Notes under the pieces: model-generated
The model's input: the letters and a program-made list of their open reading frames with translations, nothing else
Databases searched by the model: none
Told to the model about the DNA's origin: nothing
From: Tragulus kanchil
Taxonomy: Eukaryota; Chordata; Mammalia; Artiodactyla; Tragulidae
NCBI GenBank assembly: GCA_022376925.1
Contig: JAIOJX010000002.1
Location: 43,423,501 to 43,487,500, forward strand
Direction of reading: 5' to 3'
Length of the DNA: 64,000 nucleotides
Shown here: in pieces, positions 46,150 through 58,526 of the stretch
Position numbering within the stretch: position 1 is the first letter of the stretch
How the letters are laid out: every line of letters begins with the position of its first letter
Program-made: the position numbers and the translations under genes

Positions 46150-46860
46150 GTCATCAGCTTTTGGAATTTGCTATGCTAGTCATCTTGTGATCCTCTGGAA
46201 TTTCAATTCCATACAGTGTAGTTGGGTTTCCTACCATATACTGCTGAGAATTTTCATATTGCCAATAAACAGAGAAGGATTATTTATTTATTTATTGCAG
46301 CTGACCAATAGTCACTGGCTTAAAGATAGGAAAAGCATTTCTCATATCTTATTAAATAGATATTTGATTCAACCAGTCTGGATCAGCCAACAGGTAGGAA
46401 TCCACTGAAGGCAAGTAAGTGTGGGAGTCACACACACTAAACCCTCTCAGAATAGCAACCCATACTTCTTGTGGCCTACACCTCTCATGCCTCTGTATGA
46501 CAACAGTTCAAAGGAAATAATACCTATTAACTCTAGGAGATGTGACATCTGTAGCGGGTATCTCCCTTATGATGCTATCGCATTCAGCCACTAAATAGTA
46601 GGAAAGCAACACTGTTACCAAACCAATACCCAGGCACAGTAAAGCCAATCTCCTGACACTGGGTGCAGTGAAGGAAAGTGCAGTGTTTACTGAAACGTGC
46701 CAAGCAAGGAATCTAGGTAGTTGGTGGTTAAATGGCACGAATTATCTGAACACTTTCGGGGAAAAGAAGAAGAATGAAAATCTTTCTACACAGTTACACA
46801 AAGTGCAGATTAAATCCCTGTGATTAGCTTGGTGAACCGTACATCTATGGAGTATCTGAA
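46150..46860. other. Unassigned DNA
   Basis: Second copy of 45001-45564 up to 46714, then unique; nothing recognised. Confidence 0.5.
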
Positions 46861-48839
46861 TTGAACATAAGTGTTGCTACAATTGAGATGAGTCTAACTG
46901 TAGCAGCTGTGGAATCTGAGGGCGTGTACCTGGGGGAGTTGGGCCAGTTAGAGTCTAAGCTACCCACAAGAGTGCCCACAGTGGGTCCAGAGAACCACTT
47001 AGAAGTATTGGAGGTCCTTCTGAGGTGGAGGTTGGCTGTGGCTCACAGTGGGGGGGAAAGGGCATTGACCCCTGAGATCCCAGGAAATATTATTCTTACT
47101 ATTGTTTTGTATTTTGTTCTGTTGTTTTCTTAAAATATATTTTTTATTTAAAATTTTTTATCTTTTCTATTTTGACTTTACTTTTTCATAGTTTTGTATT
47201 CTGCCTTTTTTGTTGTCGTTGTTCTGTTTTGTTTTGCCCTTTTTTTGATCTTCTTTTTGAGTTTCAAGTTTTCTTTGCCTTTTTTAACTTGCAATTTGCT
47301 TTTTATTTTTGTTAGTTTTAATTTTAACTGTTTGAATTTATTTCTGAATTATTTTGTTTTTCTGTTTCTTTTTTTGTTTGCTTTGTGTGTGGAGGGGTTG
47401 GTTTTACCATTTGTCTTGGGCTTTGTCTTTTTGTTTGTTTTCCTTTTTAAAAGTTTTTTTGTTGCTGTTTGTTTTGTCCTTGCTATTTGTCTTAGGTTTT
47501 GTTTGTCTGTTTGTTTCCGCTCCCATTTTTTCTTTAATTCCTTTTGAATCCTTTTTGCTGTGCCATATGGATTTTAGAGTCTTGGATCGTTTCCGGGGAG
47601 TCAGTCATCAGACTCTGAATTGGGAGCACTGAGTCCAGGATTATGTCTCACCAGAGTCCATTCTAAAGGTATGACAACAGTTCAAAGGAAATAATACCTA
47701 TTAACTCTAGGAGATGTGACATCTGTAGCGGGTATCTCCCTTATGATGCTATCGCATTCAGCCACTAAATAGTAGGAAAGCAACACTGTTACCAAACCAA
47801 TACCCAGGCACAGTAAAGCCAATCTCCTGACACTGGGTGCAGTGAAGGAAAGTGCAGTGTTTACTGAAACGTGCCAAGCAAGGAATCTAGGTAGTTGGTG
47901 GTTAAATGGCACGAATTATCTGAACACTTTCGGGGAAAAGAAGAAGAATGAAAATCTTTCTACACAGTTACACAAAGTGCAGATTAAATCCCTGTGATTA
48001 GCTTGGTGAACCGTACATCTATGGAGTATCTGAATTGAACATAAGTGTTGCTACAATTGAGATGAGTCTAACTGTAGCAGCTGTGGAATCTGAGGGCGTG
48101 TACCTGGGGGAGTTGGGCCAGTTAGAGTCTAAGCTACCCACAAGAGTGCCCACAGTGGGTCCAGAGAACCACTTAGAAGTATTGGAGGTCCTTCTGAGGT
48201 GGAGGTTGGCTGTGGCTCACAGTGGGGGGGAAAGGGCATTGACCCCTGAGATCCCAGGAAATATTATTCTTACTATTGTTTTGTATTTTGTTCTGTTGTT
48301 TTCTTAAAATATATTTTTTATTTAAAATTTTTTATCTTTTCTATTTTGACTTTACTTTTTCATAGTTTTGTATTCTGCCTTTTTTGTTGTCGTTGTTCTG
48401 TTTTGTTTTGCCCTTTTTTTGATCTTCTTTTTGAGTTTCAAGTTTTCTTTGCCTTTTTTAACTTGCAATTTGCTTTTTATTTTTGTTAGTTTTAATTTTA
48501 ACTGTTTGAATTTATTTCTGAATTATTTTGTTTTTCTGTTTCTTTTTTTGTTTGCTTTGTGTGTGGAGGGGTTGGTTTTACCATTTGTCTTGGGCTTTGT
48601 CTTTTTGTTTGTTTTCCTTTTTAAAAGTTTTTTTGTTGCTGTTTGTTTTGTCCTTGCTATTTGTCTTAGGTTTTGTTTGTCTGTTTGTTTCCGCTCCCAT
48701 TTTTTCTTTAATTCCTTTTTTTCCTTTTTTGCTGTGCCATATGGATTTTAGAGTCTTGGATCCTTTCCGGGGAGTCAGTCATGAGACTCTGAATTGGGAG
48801 CACTGAGTCCAGGATTATGTCTCACCAGAGTCCATTCTA
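46495..48839. repeat. Tandem near-identical pair 16 (about 1.17 kb unit)
   Basis: Copy A 46495-47668, copy B 47669-48839, almost head to tail at ccattcta. Differences cluster near the end of copy A: ccttttgaatcc versus cctttttttcc, gatcgttt versus gatccttt, and catcagac versus catgagac. The start segment also occurs at about 45346, giving three copies. Confidence 0.93.
46861..47668 (+). mobile_element. L1 5' UTR, sense (copy A)
   Basis: A GC-moderate leader (cacagtgggtccagagaacc) is followed by about 450 bases very rich in T and G (TTTTG-type), as in ruminant L1 5' UTRs. The following ORF1 start at 48962 supports the call. The hydrophobic frames of up to 127 codons inside are by-products of T-richness. 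Confidence 0.65.
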
Positions 48840-49003
48840 CCAGGAAGCCTATACAGACCACTAGACCAACCTTATCCAGCAAGGGCAGATATCAGAAGCA
48901 AGAGGAACTAAGACCTTGTAGCCTACAGAAAGGAGACCTCAAACACAATAATTTAGACAAAATGAGAAGACAGAGAAACATGTTGTAAATGAAAGAACAA
49001 GAT
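48035..49003 (+). mobile_element. L1 5' UTR and ORF1 start, sense (copy B)
   Basis: Continues past 48839 into the ORF1 leader. The ATG at 48962 opens a frame reading MRRQRNML and stops at TAA 48986-48988, so ORF1 is dead from its ninth codon. A SINE inserted 15 bases later. Confidence 0.75.
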
Positions 49004-49016
49004 AAAAGCCCATAAG

Positions 49017-49280
49017 GGTTTCCGTGGTGGTCCAGTGGGTAAGGACACTGTCTTGCAGTGCAAGGGGTGCCAGTTTGATCCCTGGTCTGGGAAGATCCCA
49101 TGTGCCACGGAGCAGCTGGACCAATGTGTCCAATTACCAAGCCAGAGCTCTGGAGCACATGCACCCAGAGCCGGTGTTCTGTAGTGACAGAGGCCACTGC
49201 AATGGGAGGCCCACCTGGGCCAGAGAACAAAGATGGATGAAAATAGATAAATGAAAGACCAATAGAAGTGCACCTCCCCA
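49017..49280 (+). mobile_element. CHR-like SINE inside L1 ORF1 (copy A)
   Basis: Begins ggtttccgtggtggtccagt; body and tail as in the other long-body copies. The 13-base direct repeat aaaagcccataag at 49004-49016 and 49281-49293 is L1 sequence. Confidence 0.92.
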
Positions 49281-49293
49281 AAAAGCCCATAAG

Positions 49294-49526
49294 ACCAAAT
49301 AAATGAAGAGGAAATAGGTAATCTACCTAAAGAAGAATTCAAAGTAAGGATGGCCCCAAAACTTGAAATAGAATGGAAACAAGGATTGAGAAAAAAAAAA
49401 AAAGTTTAGCAAAGACCTAGAAGAACTAAATAATAAACAAAGAGTAATAAACAAGGCAATAACTGAATGTAAAAACACATTAGAAGGAATCTAAAGCAAA
49501 CTAACTGAAGCAGAAGAACGGATATA
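49294..49526 (+). mobile_element. L1 ORF1 remnant after SINE (copy A)
   Basis: gaccaaataaatgaagagga and aaagaagaattcaaagtaag correspond to the N-terminal and coiled-coil part of L1 ORF1. Frames are broken by stops and an A-run. It ends at the pair 17 junction. Confidence 0.8.
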
Positions 49527-49569
49527 GTGGGGAAAAAAAGAGACTGAAATGAGGAAAAAAACTAGAGAT

Positions 49570-50188
49570 GTTGTCGTTGTTCTGTTTTGTTTTGCCCTTT
49601 TTTTGATCTTCTTTTTGAGTTTCAAGTTTTCTTTGCCTTTTTTAACTTGCAATTTGCTTTTTATTTTTGTTAGTTTTAATTTTAACTGTTTGAATTTATT
49701 TCTGAATTATTTTGTTTTTCTGTTTCTTTTTTTGTTTGCTTTGTGTGTGGAGGGGTTGGTTTTACCATTTGTCTTGGGCTTTGTCTTTTTGTTTGTTTTC
49801 CTTTTTAAAAGTTTTTTTGTTGCTGTTTGTTTTGTCCTTGCTATTTGTCTTAGGTTTTGTTTGTCTGTTTGTTTCCGCTCCCATTTTTTCTTTAATTCCT
49901 TTTTTTCTCTTTTTTGCTGTGCCATATGGATTTTAGAGTCTTGGATCCTTTCCGGGGAGTCAGTCATGAGACTCTGAATTGGGAGCACTGAGTCCAGGAT
50001 TATGTCTCACCAGAGTCCATTCTACCAGGAAGCCTATACAGACCACTAGACCAACCTTATCCAGCAAGGGCAGATATCAGAAGCAAGAGGAACTAAGACC
50101 TTGTAGCCTACAGAAAGGAGACCTCAAACACAATAATTTAGACAAAATGAGAAGACAGAGAAACATGTTGTAAATGAAAGAACAAGAT
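49570..50188 (+). mobile_element. L1 5' UTR and ORF1 start (copy via pair 17)
   Basis: Repeat of 48386-49003; ATG at 50147 with the same early stop. Confidence 0.75.
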
Positions 50189-50201
50189 AAAAGCCCATAA
50201 G

Positions 50202-50465
50202 GGTTTCCGTGGTGGTCCAGTGGGTAAGGACACTGTCTTGCAGTGCAAGGGGCACCAGTTCGATCCCTGGTCTGGGAAGATCCCATGTGCCACGGAGCAG
50301 CTGGACCAATGTGTCCAATTACCAAGCCAGAGCTCTGGAGCACATGCACCCAGAGCCGGTGTTCTGTAGTGACAGAGGCCACTGCAATGGGAGGCCCACC
50401 TGGGCCAGAGAACAAAGATGGATGAAAATAGATAAATGAAAGACCAATAGAAGTGCACCTCCCCA
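50202..50465 (+). mobile_element. CHR-like SINE inside L1 ORF1, second copy via pair 17
   Basis: Second copy of 49017-49280, direct repeats at 50189-50201 and 50466-50478. Confidence 0.92.
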
Positions 50466-50478
50466 AAAAGCCCATAAG

Positions 50479-50955
50479 ACCAAATAAATGAAGAGGAAAT
50501 AGGTAATCTACCTAAAGAAGAATTCAAAGTAAGGATGGCCCCAAAACTTGAAATAGAATGGAAACAAGGATTGAGAAAAAAAAAAAAAGTTTAGCAAAGA
50601 CCTAGAAGAACTAAATAATAAACAAAGAGTAATAAACAAGGCAATAACTGAATGTAAAAACACATTAGAAGGAATCTAAAGCAAACTAACTGAAGCAGAA
50701 GAACGGATATATAAGCTGGAATACAGAATGGTGCAAATAGCTGCTACAGAGCACCATAAAGAAAAATGAATGAAAAGAAATGAGGACAGTATTAGTGAGC
50801 TCTAGGATAACATTAAAAACACCAATGTTCAAATTATAGCTGTCCCACAAGAAGAGGAACAGAAGCATCTGAGAAAATATTTGAAGAGATTATAGTTCTA
50901 GTATCACAAAGCTAAGGCAAGAAAAAGTAAGAGAGAAAATAGGCAAAAATTGGTA
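50479..50955 (+). mobile_element. L1 ORF1 remnant, last visible part
   Basis: aaatgaatgaaaagaaatga, caccaatgttcaaattatag and gagaaaatatttgaagagat are ORF1 coiled-coil to RRM-region sequence in sense, with internal stops. L1 similarity ends near 50955, so ORF2 and the 3' end are missing from this copy. Confidence 0.8.
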
Positions 50956-51365
50956 CACATGGAATATTCTATAATAATAAAAATGAACAAATTATAGCTG
51001 GCCACAGCACACAAAATCTTACTTTAAATAAGCAAATCACGAAGAATGTAGGTGCTATGATTCTGTTTAACATGCAGTTGGAAAACAATGGTTGTAAAAA
51101 TATAATGTATAGCAATAATATTCTTGAAATGAAGTTATTGTCATATGTCAAAGAGAGAGGGAAAGCATTGTGCTCAAAAGAGACACACAGTGGTTTCAGG
51201 TGGGGGCTGGTCTTTCCAGAAATGCTCCCTTTCTCGATCTGGATGTTAGTTAAAAATTGTGCACTTCATAACAATTTATTAAATTGCAATATGTTTAATA
51301 ATGTTCTTAATATAGCTATACAAGATTACTGTTAGTGTTTGCCTAACATATATTTTTCCATTCTT
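50956..51365. other. Unassigned DNA
   Basis: Nothing recognised. Confidence 0.5.
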
Positions 51366-51437
51366 CATACTTAGATGTGTTATATCTTGCATACTTAGAT
51401 GTGTTATATCTTGCATACTTAGATGTGTTATATCTCT
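51366..51437. repeat. Three 24-base tandem units (copy A)
   Basis: Unit catacttagatgtgttatat plus cttg, three times without spacers, the last ending ctctg. No CRISPR-like spacers. Confidence 0.97.
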
Positions 51438-52523
51438 GTGTAGAGAGCTTAGGGGATTCACCAAATTGGTGACATGGGCCGAGTAACAGGAAACAGTAGT
51501 CTTTAGGGACAACTCTAGTTCCTTATTCTGAGGAATCTTTGACTTTTAGTGCTAGAGCTCGTGAAGTTTAAAATTGCTTGATGAATAGACGATTAAAGTA
51601 GAACTCAGGTTAAATGATAAACCTAAGCCACATGAAAAATAGGTGCTAACAACTGAACTACCAGAGGTCTCTTGGCTTTCAGTTGAGAGCTATTTCTATT
51701 ACCCCATATTTTACATATTACATACCTTCAAAGAATGCATCCTAGCGCCAACTGGAGTCCAGTTAGGGAGAATATATTAATCCTATACAGTCCTATACAT
51801 AGTATGTAATTCTAAAACATCTTAGTTGAATAGACTACAGAGGTGAGTTAAGAACGGATATATAAGCTGGAAAAAAAAACAAAGAATGGTGCAAATAGCT
51901 GCTACAGAGCACCATAAAGAAAAATGAATGAAAAGAAATGAGGACAGTATTAGTGAGCTCTAGGATAACATTAAAAACACCAATGTTCAAATTATAGCTG
52001 TCCCACAAGAAGAGGAACAGAAGCATCTGAGAAAATATTTGAAGAGATTATAGTTCTAGTATCACAAAGCTAAGGCAAGAAAAAGTAAGAGAGAAAATAG
52101 GCAAAAATTGGTACACATGGAATATTCTATAATAATAAAAATGAACAAATTATAGCTGGCCACAGCACACAAAATCTTACTTTAAATAAGCAAATCACGA
52201 AGAATGTAGGTGCTATGATTCTGTTTAACATGCAGTTGGAAAACAATGGTTGTAAAAATATAATGTATAGCAATAATATTCTTGAAATGAAGTTATTGTC
52301 ATATGTCAAAGAGAGAGGGAAAGCATTGTGCTCAAAAGAGACACACAGTGGTTTCAGGTGGGGGCTGGTCTTTCCAGAAATGCTCCCTTTCTCGATCTGG
52401 ATGTTAGTTAAAAATTGTGCACTTCATAACAATTTATTAAATTGCAATATGTTTAATAATGTTCTTAATATAGCTATACAAGATTACTGTTAGTGTTTGC
52501 CTAACATATATTTTTCCATTCTT
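51438..52523. other. Unassigned DNA, then repeat of the L1 ORF1 end
   Basis: 51438-51849 is unassigned. 51850-52113 repeats L1 ORF1 sequence of about 50699-50955, and 52114-52523 repeats unassigned DNA. Confidence 0.55.
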
Positions 52524-52595
52524 CATACTTAGATGTGTTATATCTTGCATACTTAGATGTGTTATATCTTGCATACTTAGATGTGTTATATCTCT
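52524..52595. repeat. Three 24-base tandem units, second copy via pair 18
   Basis: Same array as 51366-51437 with the same unit number. Confidence 0.97.
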
Positions 52596-55500
52596 GTGTA
52601 GAGAGCTTAGGGGATTCACCAAATTGGTGACATGGGCCGAGTAACAGGAAACAGTAGTCTTTAGGGACAACTCTAGTTCCTTATTCTGAGGAATCTTTGA
52701 CTTTTAGTGCTAGAGCTCGTGAAGTTTAAAATTGCTTGATGAATAGACGATTAAAGTAGAACTCAGGTTAAATGATAAACCTAAGCCACATGAAAAATAG
52801 GTGCTAACAACTGAACTACCAGAGGTCTCTTGGCTTTCAGTTGAGAGCTATTTCTATTACCCCATATTTTACATATTACATACCTTCAAAGAATGCATCC
52901 TAGCGCCAACTGGAGTCCAGTTAGGGAGAATATATTAATCCTATACAGTCCTATACATAGTATGTAATTCTAAAACATCTTAGTTGAATAGACTACAGAG
53001 GTGAGTTACTTTGATCTCTATTCTTTCAGGTTTTAGTCAAGCAATAGGAAGTATGAATATATGAATTTTACCATACAAGGTTTAGTAGCTCTTTGAAGTG
53101 AGGGCTATGTTTTCCACTAGTATTCTTCCCTCTTTGGTGACTATCATGACATAGACATGAGTAGGGGCTTTCTTATTTCACATTAATAGGAAAAAAACCA
53201 CATAGCATATAAGACCTAATGAAATTTCTATTATTTCATTTTATTAAACCTGATAATTTGATCCATTTTTTCAATATATAATTCTAATCAAACTGATAAA
53301 TTCATCCATCAACCCCATGAACTTCATTCTACTCAATGTGATTCTGACTCGGCCTAGGATTTTATGTCTTCTGTAGCTCTGTGGGATAGTTTGAAATTGT
53401 ATAATCAAATATCTATCTATCTATATATATTTGGTTTGAAAGTATCAAAAAATCTATACCCTATTTGAGCTAAATAGCAATTACTGTCTTATGCAACTTA
53501 TACTCCTAGGAGTAAAACTAACTTCAGATATAGTTGCATCCTGTAGACCAGAGTTTCGTTAGGGTTCTCTTATATTGTTTTGCTTGTCTCCGATTTCAAT
53601 CTGAAGGCAGCGGCTCTCCTTGTGGCAGTCAGAATGACTTCCTGTACAATCTCCTGGACTCTTTGTTAGCTCAAGTGAAAAGCCTTTGGAAATATGACTG
53701 GCTCTGGTAAAATCATCTTACCATATTGGAATAGCCAGCCTTGGGTCATACTTTGTACATCCTGTGCCTAGGGGAAGCAATGATATGTTTTTCAAAGGAA
53801 AAACAGGATGATATAAGTACAAAAAGGAGATAGAAGATGCTGTTATGACAAATGTGATAGCTTTTATATTTCATTATGAGCTTAAGATAACCATACTAGA
53901 AAACTTTTATTTCAGTGCAGCTTATATATCATAAATAAAGATATAAAAATAATGTTAAAAACATTCAGTTGGAGGAAAGATTGTTTACGAAAACTATACA
54001 CTTTCTGAATTGTAAGATGTTTTAATGTTTTATACTTGATTTAAAAAAAACCTCTTGGTCTCAGAGGTGCTCTTAAGACTATCTTTTGAAAATTTAAGTT
54101 GAAAAACATTAAACTTTTGGAAAATAGTTTTTGCCAATCTGTAACCAAGAGACTTTAAAGACTTCATAGTACTTAACCTAGGTATTTGTCTACTTCTAGG
54201 TATAAAACCTAAGGAAATAATTGGAAACAAAGACAAAGATCATGCATCAGAATGTTAATCATAGGAGTTTTAGAACCGATGAAATATTAGGAAGATCAAA
54301 TGTATTACAAAAGATGTTTTTAAATAATCATAACATGTTCCAAATATTATGCAACCATTATAACAATGATATGAAAAATGCTCATATGAAGAAACCAGTT
54401 TCAAAACTACTTAATCCAAATTTCATTCTACTCAATGTGATTCTGACTCGGCCTAGGATTTTATGTCTTCTGTAGCTCTGTGGGATAGTTTGAAATTGTA
54501 TAATCAAATATCTATCTATCTATATATATTTGGTTTGAAAGTATCAAAAAATCTATACCCTATTTGAGCTAAATAGCAATTACTGTCTTATGCAACTTAT
54601 ACTCCTAGGAGTAAAACTAACTTCAGATATAGTTGCATCCTGTAGACCAGAGTTTCGTTAGGGTTCTCTTATATTGTTTTGCTTGTCTCCGATTTCAATC
54701 TGAAGGCAGCGGCTCTCCTTGTGGCAGTCAGAATGACTTCCTGTACAATCTCCTGGACTCTTTGTTAGCTCAAGTGAAAAGCCTTTGGAAATATGACTGG
54801 CTCTGGTAAAATCATCTTACCATATTGGAATAGCCAGCCTTGGGTCATACTTTGTACATCCTGTGCCTAGGGGAAGCAATGATATGTTTTTCAAAGGAAA
54901 AACAGGATGATATAAGTACAAAAAGGAGATAGAAGATGCTGTTATGACAAATGTGATAGCTTTTATATTTCATTATGAGCTTAAGATAACCATACTAGAA
55001 AACTTTTATTTCAGTGCAGCTTATATATCATAAATAAAGATATAAAAATAATGTTAAAAACATTCAGTTGGAGGAAAGATTGTTTACGAAAACTATACAC
55101 TTTCTGAATTGTAAGATGTTTTAATGTTTTATACTTGATTTAAAAAAAACCTCTTGGTCTCAGAGGTGCTCTTAAGACTATCTTTTGAAAATTTAAGTTG
55201 AAAAACATTAAACTTTTGGAAAATAGTTTTTGCCAATCTGTAACCAAGAGACTTTAAAGACTTCATAGTACTTAACCTAGGTATTTGTCTACTTCTAGGT
55301 ATAAAACCTAAGGAAATAATTGGAAACAAAGACAAAGATCATGCATCAGAATGTTAATCATAGGAGTTTTAGAACCGATGAAATATTAGGAAGATCAAAT
55401 GTATTACAAAAGATGTTTTTAAATAATCATAACATGTTCCAAATATTATGCAACCATTATAACAATGATATGAAAAATGCTCATATGAAGAAACCAGTTT

Positions 55501-56267
55501 CAAAACTACTTAATCCAAATTTAATCACTATTTGGTGCTTATAAATAGATGTATTTATACAGTGGCAGAAAATTTTCAAGTATTTTTTTCTTGGTGCGTG
55601 AGATTACTTGTGGTTTCATATTAATATTTGTATTTTTTTTCTGAGTACACAATCTATCGTTGCCATTGATCTTTTTTAAAGAAAAATTTTTGTCTGCTGA
55701 AAAGTATATCTTATTTAACATTTGTGATACTATTAGATACTATGAATTAAGACCTTTAGGTGCTTTGTTAATAGCTGTGCTACAATAACAACATAATTAA
55801 CACCTTCCCACAGAATGCAGTGCAACAGAGGGTAGCTTAAAACTTCTCTCATACATAAGGCTAGTGATAAACAAGCAGGGAGAAAGCCATCTGAATTCCT
55901 AAATGGTTTTAAAGGATGTCAGCTTCCTGAGGGCAGGGCTGGTGTCCACTGTTCCCAGCACAGTGGCTGACAGGTACTAGATACAATGCTCATAAGATAC
56001 ATTTTCTCACTCGTGTGAAATAACAGCTCAACTAATCATAGCAGATAGCTATGAAAACAACTGACTGGCCACCTCTGTGTTTGATGTCTTTAAATGCTGG
56101 CACATGAAGAGAAGCTGGTTGCTTGGTATTTGTGGAGAAAAGGATGATGTAATATGCAATCTGAAGGTGCTCCTGGTGACAGTCACCCTTTCTGATTCTG
56201 TGAAGTGATTGTCATGCAAATGGAACTGAAAAAAAAGCTGCACCACACTAACATCAAACAAAAGCAA
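52596..56267. other. Unassigned DNA, largely duplicated
   Basis: No transposon or gene recognised. 53323-55522 is tandem pair 19. Small (TCTA)n tracts at about 53410-53430 and 54509-54529. Short frames are chance. Confidence 0.5.
53323..55522. repeat. Tandem near-identical pair 19 (1,099-bp offset)
   Basis: Copy A 53323-54421, copy B 54422-55522, head to tail at caaattt/ttcattctac. No difference seen by eye. Confidence 0.94.
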
Positions 56268-58435
56268 TCCCTGAATTTTCTGACACACCAGAAGCAATTT
56301 GCCAGGTGTAGGCAATATACTCATGCTGGCATTAGTAAGGTCTTACATGTGGCAATAAATATTGGGAAGCAGTCATGTCAGCTGTCTTGGGGACGGTGGA
56401 ATGATAGTTATTTGATTTATGGTGCTCCAAATTCAAGCAGAAACGTCTTCCTTGCCTCAAGTACATGCAGGGATTCTTGGAAATATGTAAGGACAGAATG
56501 GAACTTACCTAAACCTGCTTTCCAATGACATTTACTCTCATATTTGCTTCTGCAAAGAAACTGAAAATAACTAAAGACAGTAAATTAAACTTGTGGCTAG
56601 ATCACAAATCTGTAGTTGTTTGACAAAGAGTAGGCACACTGAGTGAATAGCAAAAGGAAAACAACCTAAGAATCCACAGATTGAAAAGATTTAAATGCAC
56701 TTCTTTCAGCATGTACCTCCACATGCTTTCTATTAATAGTAGAAGAGTTGCTGTACAGGGTTGAATGTTATAGGGATATTTGGCATATATGATGATTAAG
56801 GAAAATATCACCAAATCCTACTTGGACTAAAGCCCAATACTCTTCCTCTGTTTTTAACAGAGTCTCAGTGGGCATAGCAGAGTTGAGATATCTTAACCAT
56901 CACCTAAGGGTTTAAAGCAAAATTGAAGAGTGGGATCATTAGAAATCAACAGGGTATAAGAAAAACAGCAGCCCAGCTTTCAGTGGTGTACTACTCATTT
57001 CTTCACTCATATTTAAATCACAACATCCTGCTGGTCAGGGCACAAAGGAAATGCCTGGAGTAACCCTGAACAGGATGAGGAGGGAAGGTTCAAACAATAT
57101 AAGTGTATAATGTCTGAAGTCAACAGAGTTAGTCTCCCTCCCAAGGCTTATGGTCATGAGGTAAAGTAAAGAAGACAGAAAATAAAGGTGGAAGTTACTT
57201 TGGCAGGTAATGGATCATGGGGAGAAAAGCCATCATGCCTCTCCTATAAGAATGTTGCTTCCTTTAGAAATGCCTAAGGACATCTGGTGGACACTGGGGT
57301 TCCTGTGGCTTCTGACAAACAGAGCATTCTTCTATAAGAATGTTGCTTTTTCTTTAATACGCTGCACTCAGCTCCCTGAATTTTCTGACACACCAGAAGC
57401 AATTTGCCAGGTGTAGGCAATATACTCATGCTGGCATTAGTAAGGTCTTACATGTGGCAATAAATATTGGGAAGCAGTCATGTCAGCTGTCTTGGGGACG
57501 GTGGAATGATAGTTATTTGATTTATGGTGCTCCAAATTCAAGCAGAAACGTCTTCCTTGCCTCAAGTACATGCAGGGATTCTTGGAAATATGTAAGGACA
57601 GAATGGAACTTACCTAAACCTGCTTTCCAATGACATTTACTCTCATATTTGCTTCTGCAAAGAAACTGAAAATAACTAAAGACAGTAAATTAAACTTGTG
57701 GCTAGATCACAAATCTGTAGTTGTTTGACAAAGAGTAGGCACACTGAGTGAATAGCAAAAGGAAAACAACCTAAGAATCCACAGATTGAAAAGATTTAAA
57801 TGCACTTCTTTCAGCATGTACCTCCACATGCTTTCTATTAATAGTAGAAGAGTTGCTGTACAGGGTTGAATGTTATAGGGATATTTGGCATATATGATGA
57901 TTAAGGAAAATATCACCAAATCCTACTTGGACTAAAGCCCAATACTCTTCCTCTGTTTTTAACAGAGTCTCAGTGGGCATAGCAGAGTTGAGATATCTTA
58001 ACCATCACCTAAGGGTTTAAAGCAAAATTGAAGAGTGGGATCATTAGAAATCAACAGGGTATAAGAAAAACAGCAGCCCAGCTTTCAGTGGTGTACTACT
58101 CATTTCTTCACTCATATTTAAATCACAACATCCTGCTGGTCAGGGCACAAAGGAAATGCCTGGAGTAACCCTGAACAGGATGAGGAGGGAAGGTTCAAAC
58201 AATATAAGTGTATAATGTCTGAAGTCAACAGAGTTAGTCTCCCTCCCAAGGCTTATGGTCATGAGGTAAAGTAAAGAAGACAGAAAATAAAGGTGGAAGT
58301 TACTTTGGCAGGTAATGGATCATGGGGAGAAAAAGCATCATGCCTCTCCTATAAGAATGTTGCTTCCTTTAGAAATGCCTAAGGACATCTGGTGGACACT
58401 GGGGTTCCTGTGGCTTCTGACAAACAGAGCATTCT
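56268..58435. repeat. Tandem near-identical pair 20 (1,063-bp unit)
   Basis: Copy A 56268-57330, copy B 57373-58435, with a 42-base spacer. The spacer contains ctataagaatgttgctt, repeating 57244-57260. One difference: gagaaaagcc versus gagaaaaagc. Content is unassigned, repeat-free DNA. Confidence 0.94.
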
Positions 58436-58526
58436 AGTTCAATTATAAGAGGAGCCATGAAATTATAAGATACTACTTGTAAGTAAAGTAGTTGTCTATG
58501 ACAAATTTAGATACTGTATTCAAAAG
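58436..58526. other. Unassigned DNA
   Basis: Short unique link between pair 20 and a BovB fragment. Confidence 0.5.

Larger units (their letters stand above)
44447..46714. repeat. Tandem near-identical pair 15 (about 1.12 kb unit)
   Basis: Copy A 44447-45564, copy B 45596-46714, with a 31-base spacer. The spacer contains gaattatctgaacacttt, which is the true continuation downstream of copy B (46737-46757), with a gap of about 20 bases. That is what a poor-quality contig end would look like. Confidence 0.93.
48386..50711. repeat. Tandem near-identical pair 17 (about 1.14 kb unit)
   Basis: Copy A 48386-49526, copy B 49570-50711, with a 43-base purine-rich spacer. Differences: a T-run (tttcctttttt versus tttctctttttt) and three nearby substitutions in the SINE (gtgccagtttg versus gcaccagttcg). 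The T-rich start also occurs at about 47212, giving three copies. Confidence 0.93.
50699..53008. repeat. Tandem near-identical pair 18 (about 1.15 kb unit)
   Basis: Copy A 50699-51849, copy B 51850-53008. Differences sit right at the start of copy B (ggaatacagaatgg versus ggaaaaaaaaacaaagaatgg); the rest looked identical. Confidence 0.92.

Noticed and set aside
47194..47547. Hydrophobic phenylalanine-rich frames resembling membrane proteins
   Set aside because: Product of the T-rich L1 5' UTR in any frame, with no real protein features.
51366..51437. CRISPR-like array
   Set aside because: Only three directly abutting units with no spacers, in a vertebrate genome.
56205..56528. 107-codon plus-strand frame
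   Set aside because: Crosses the start of tandem pair 20 and is only partly present in the second copy; no family motif.
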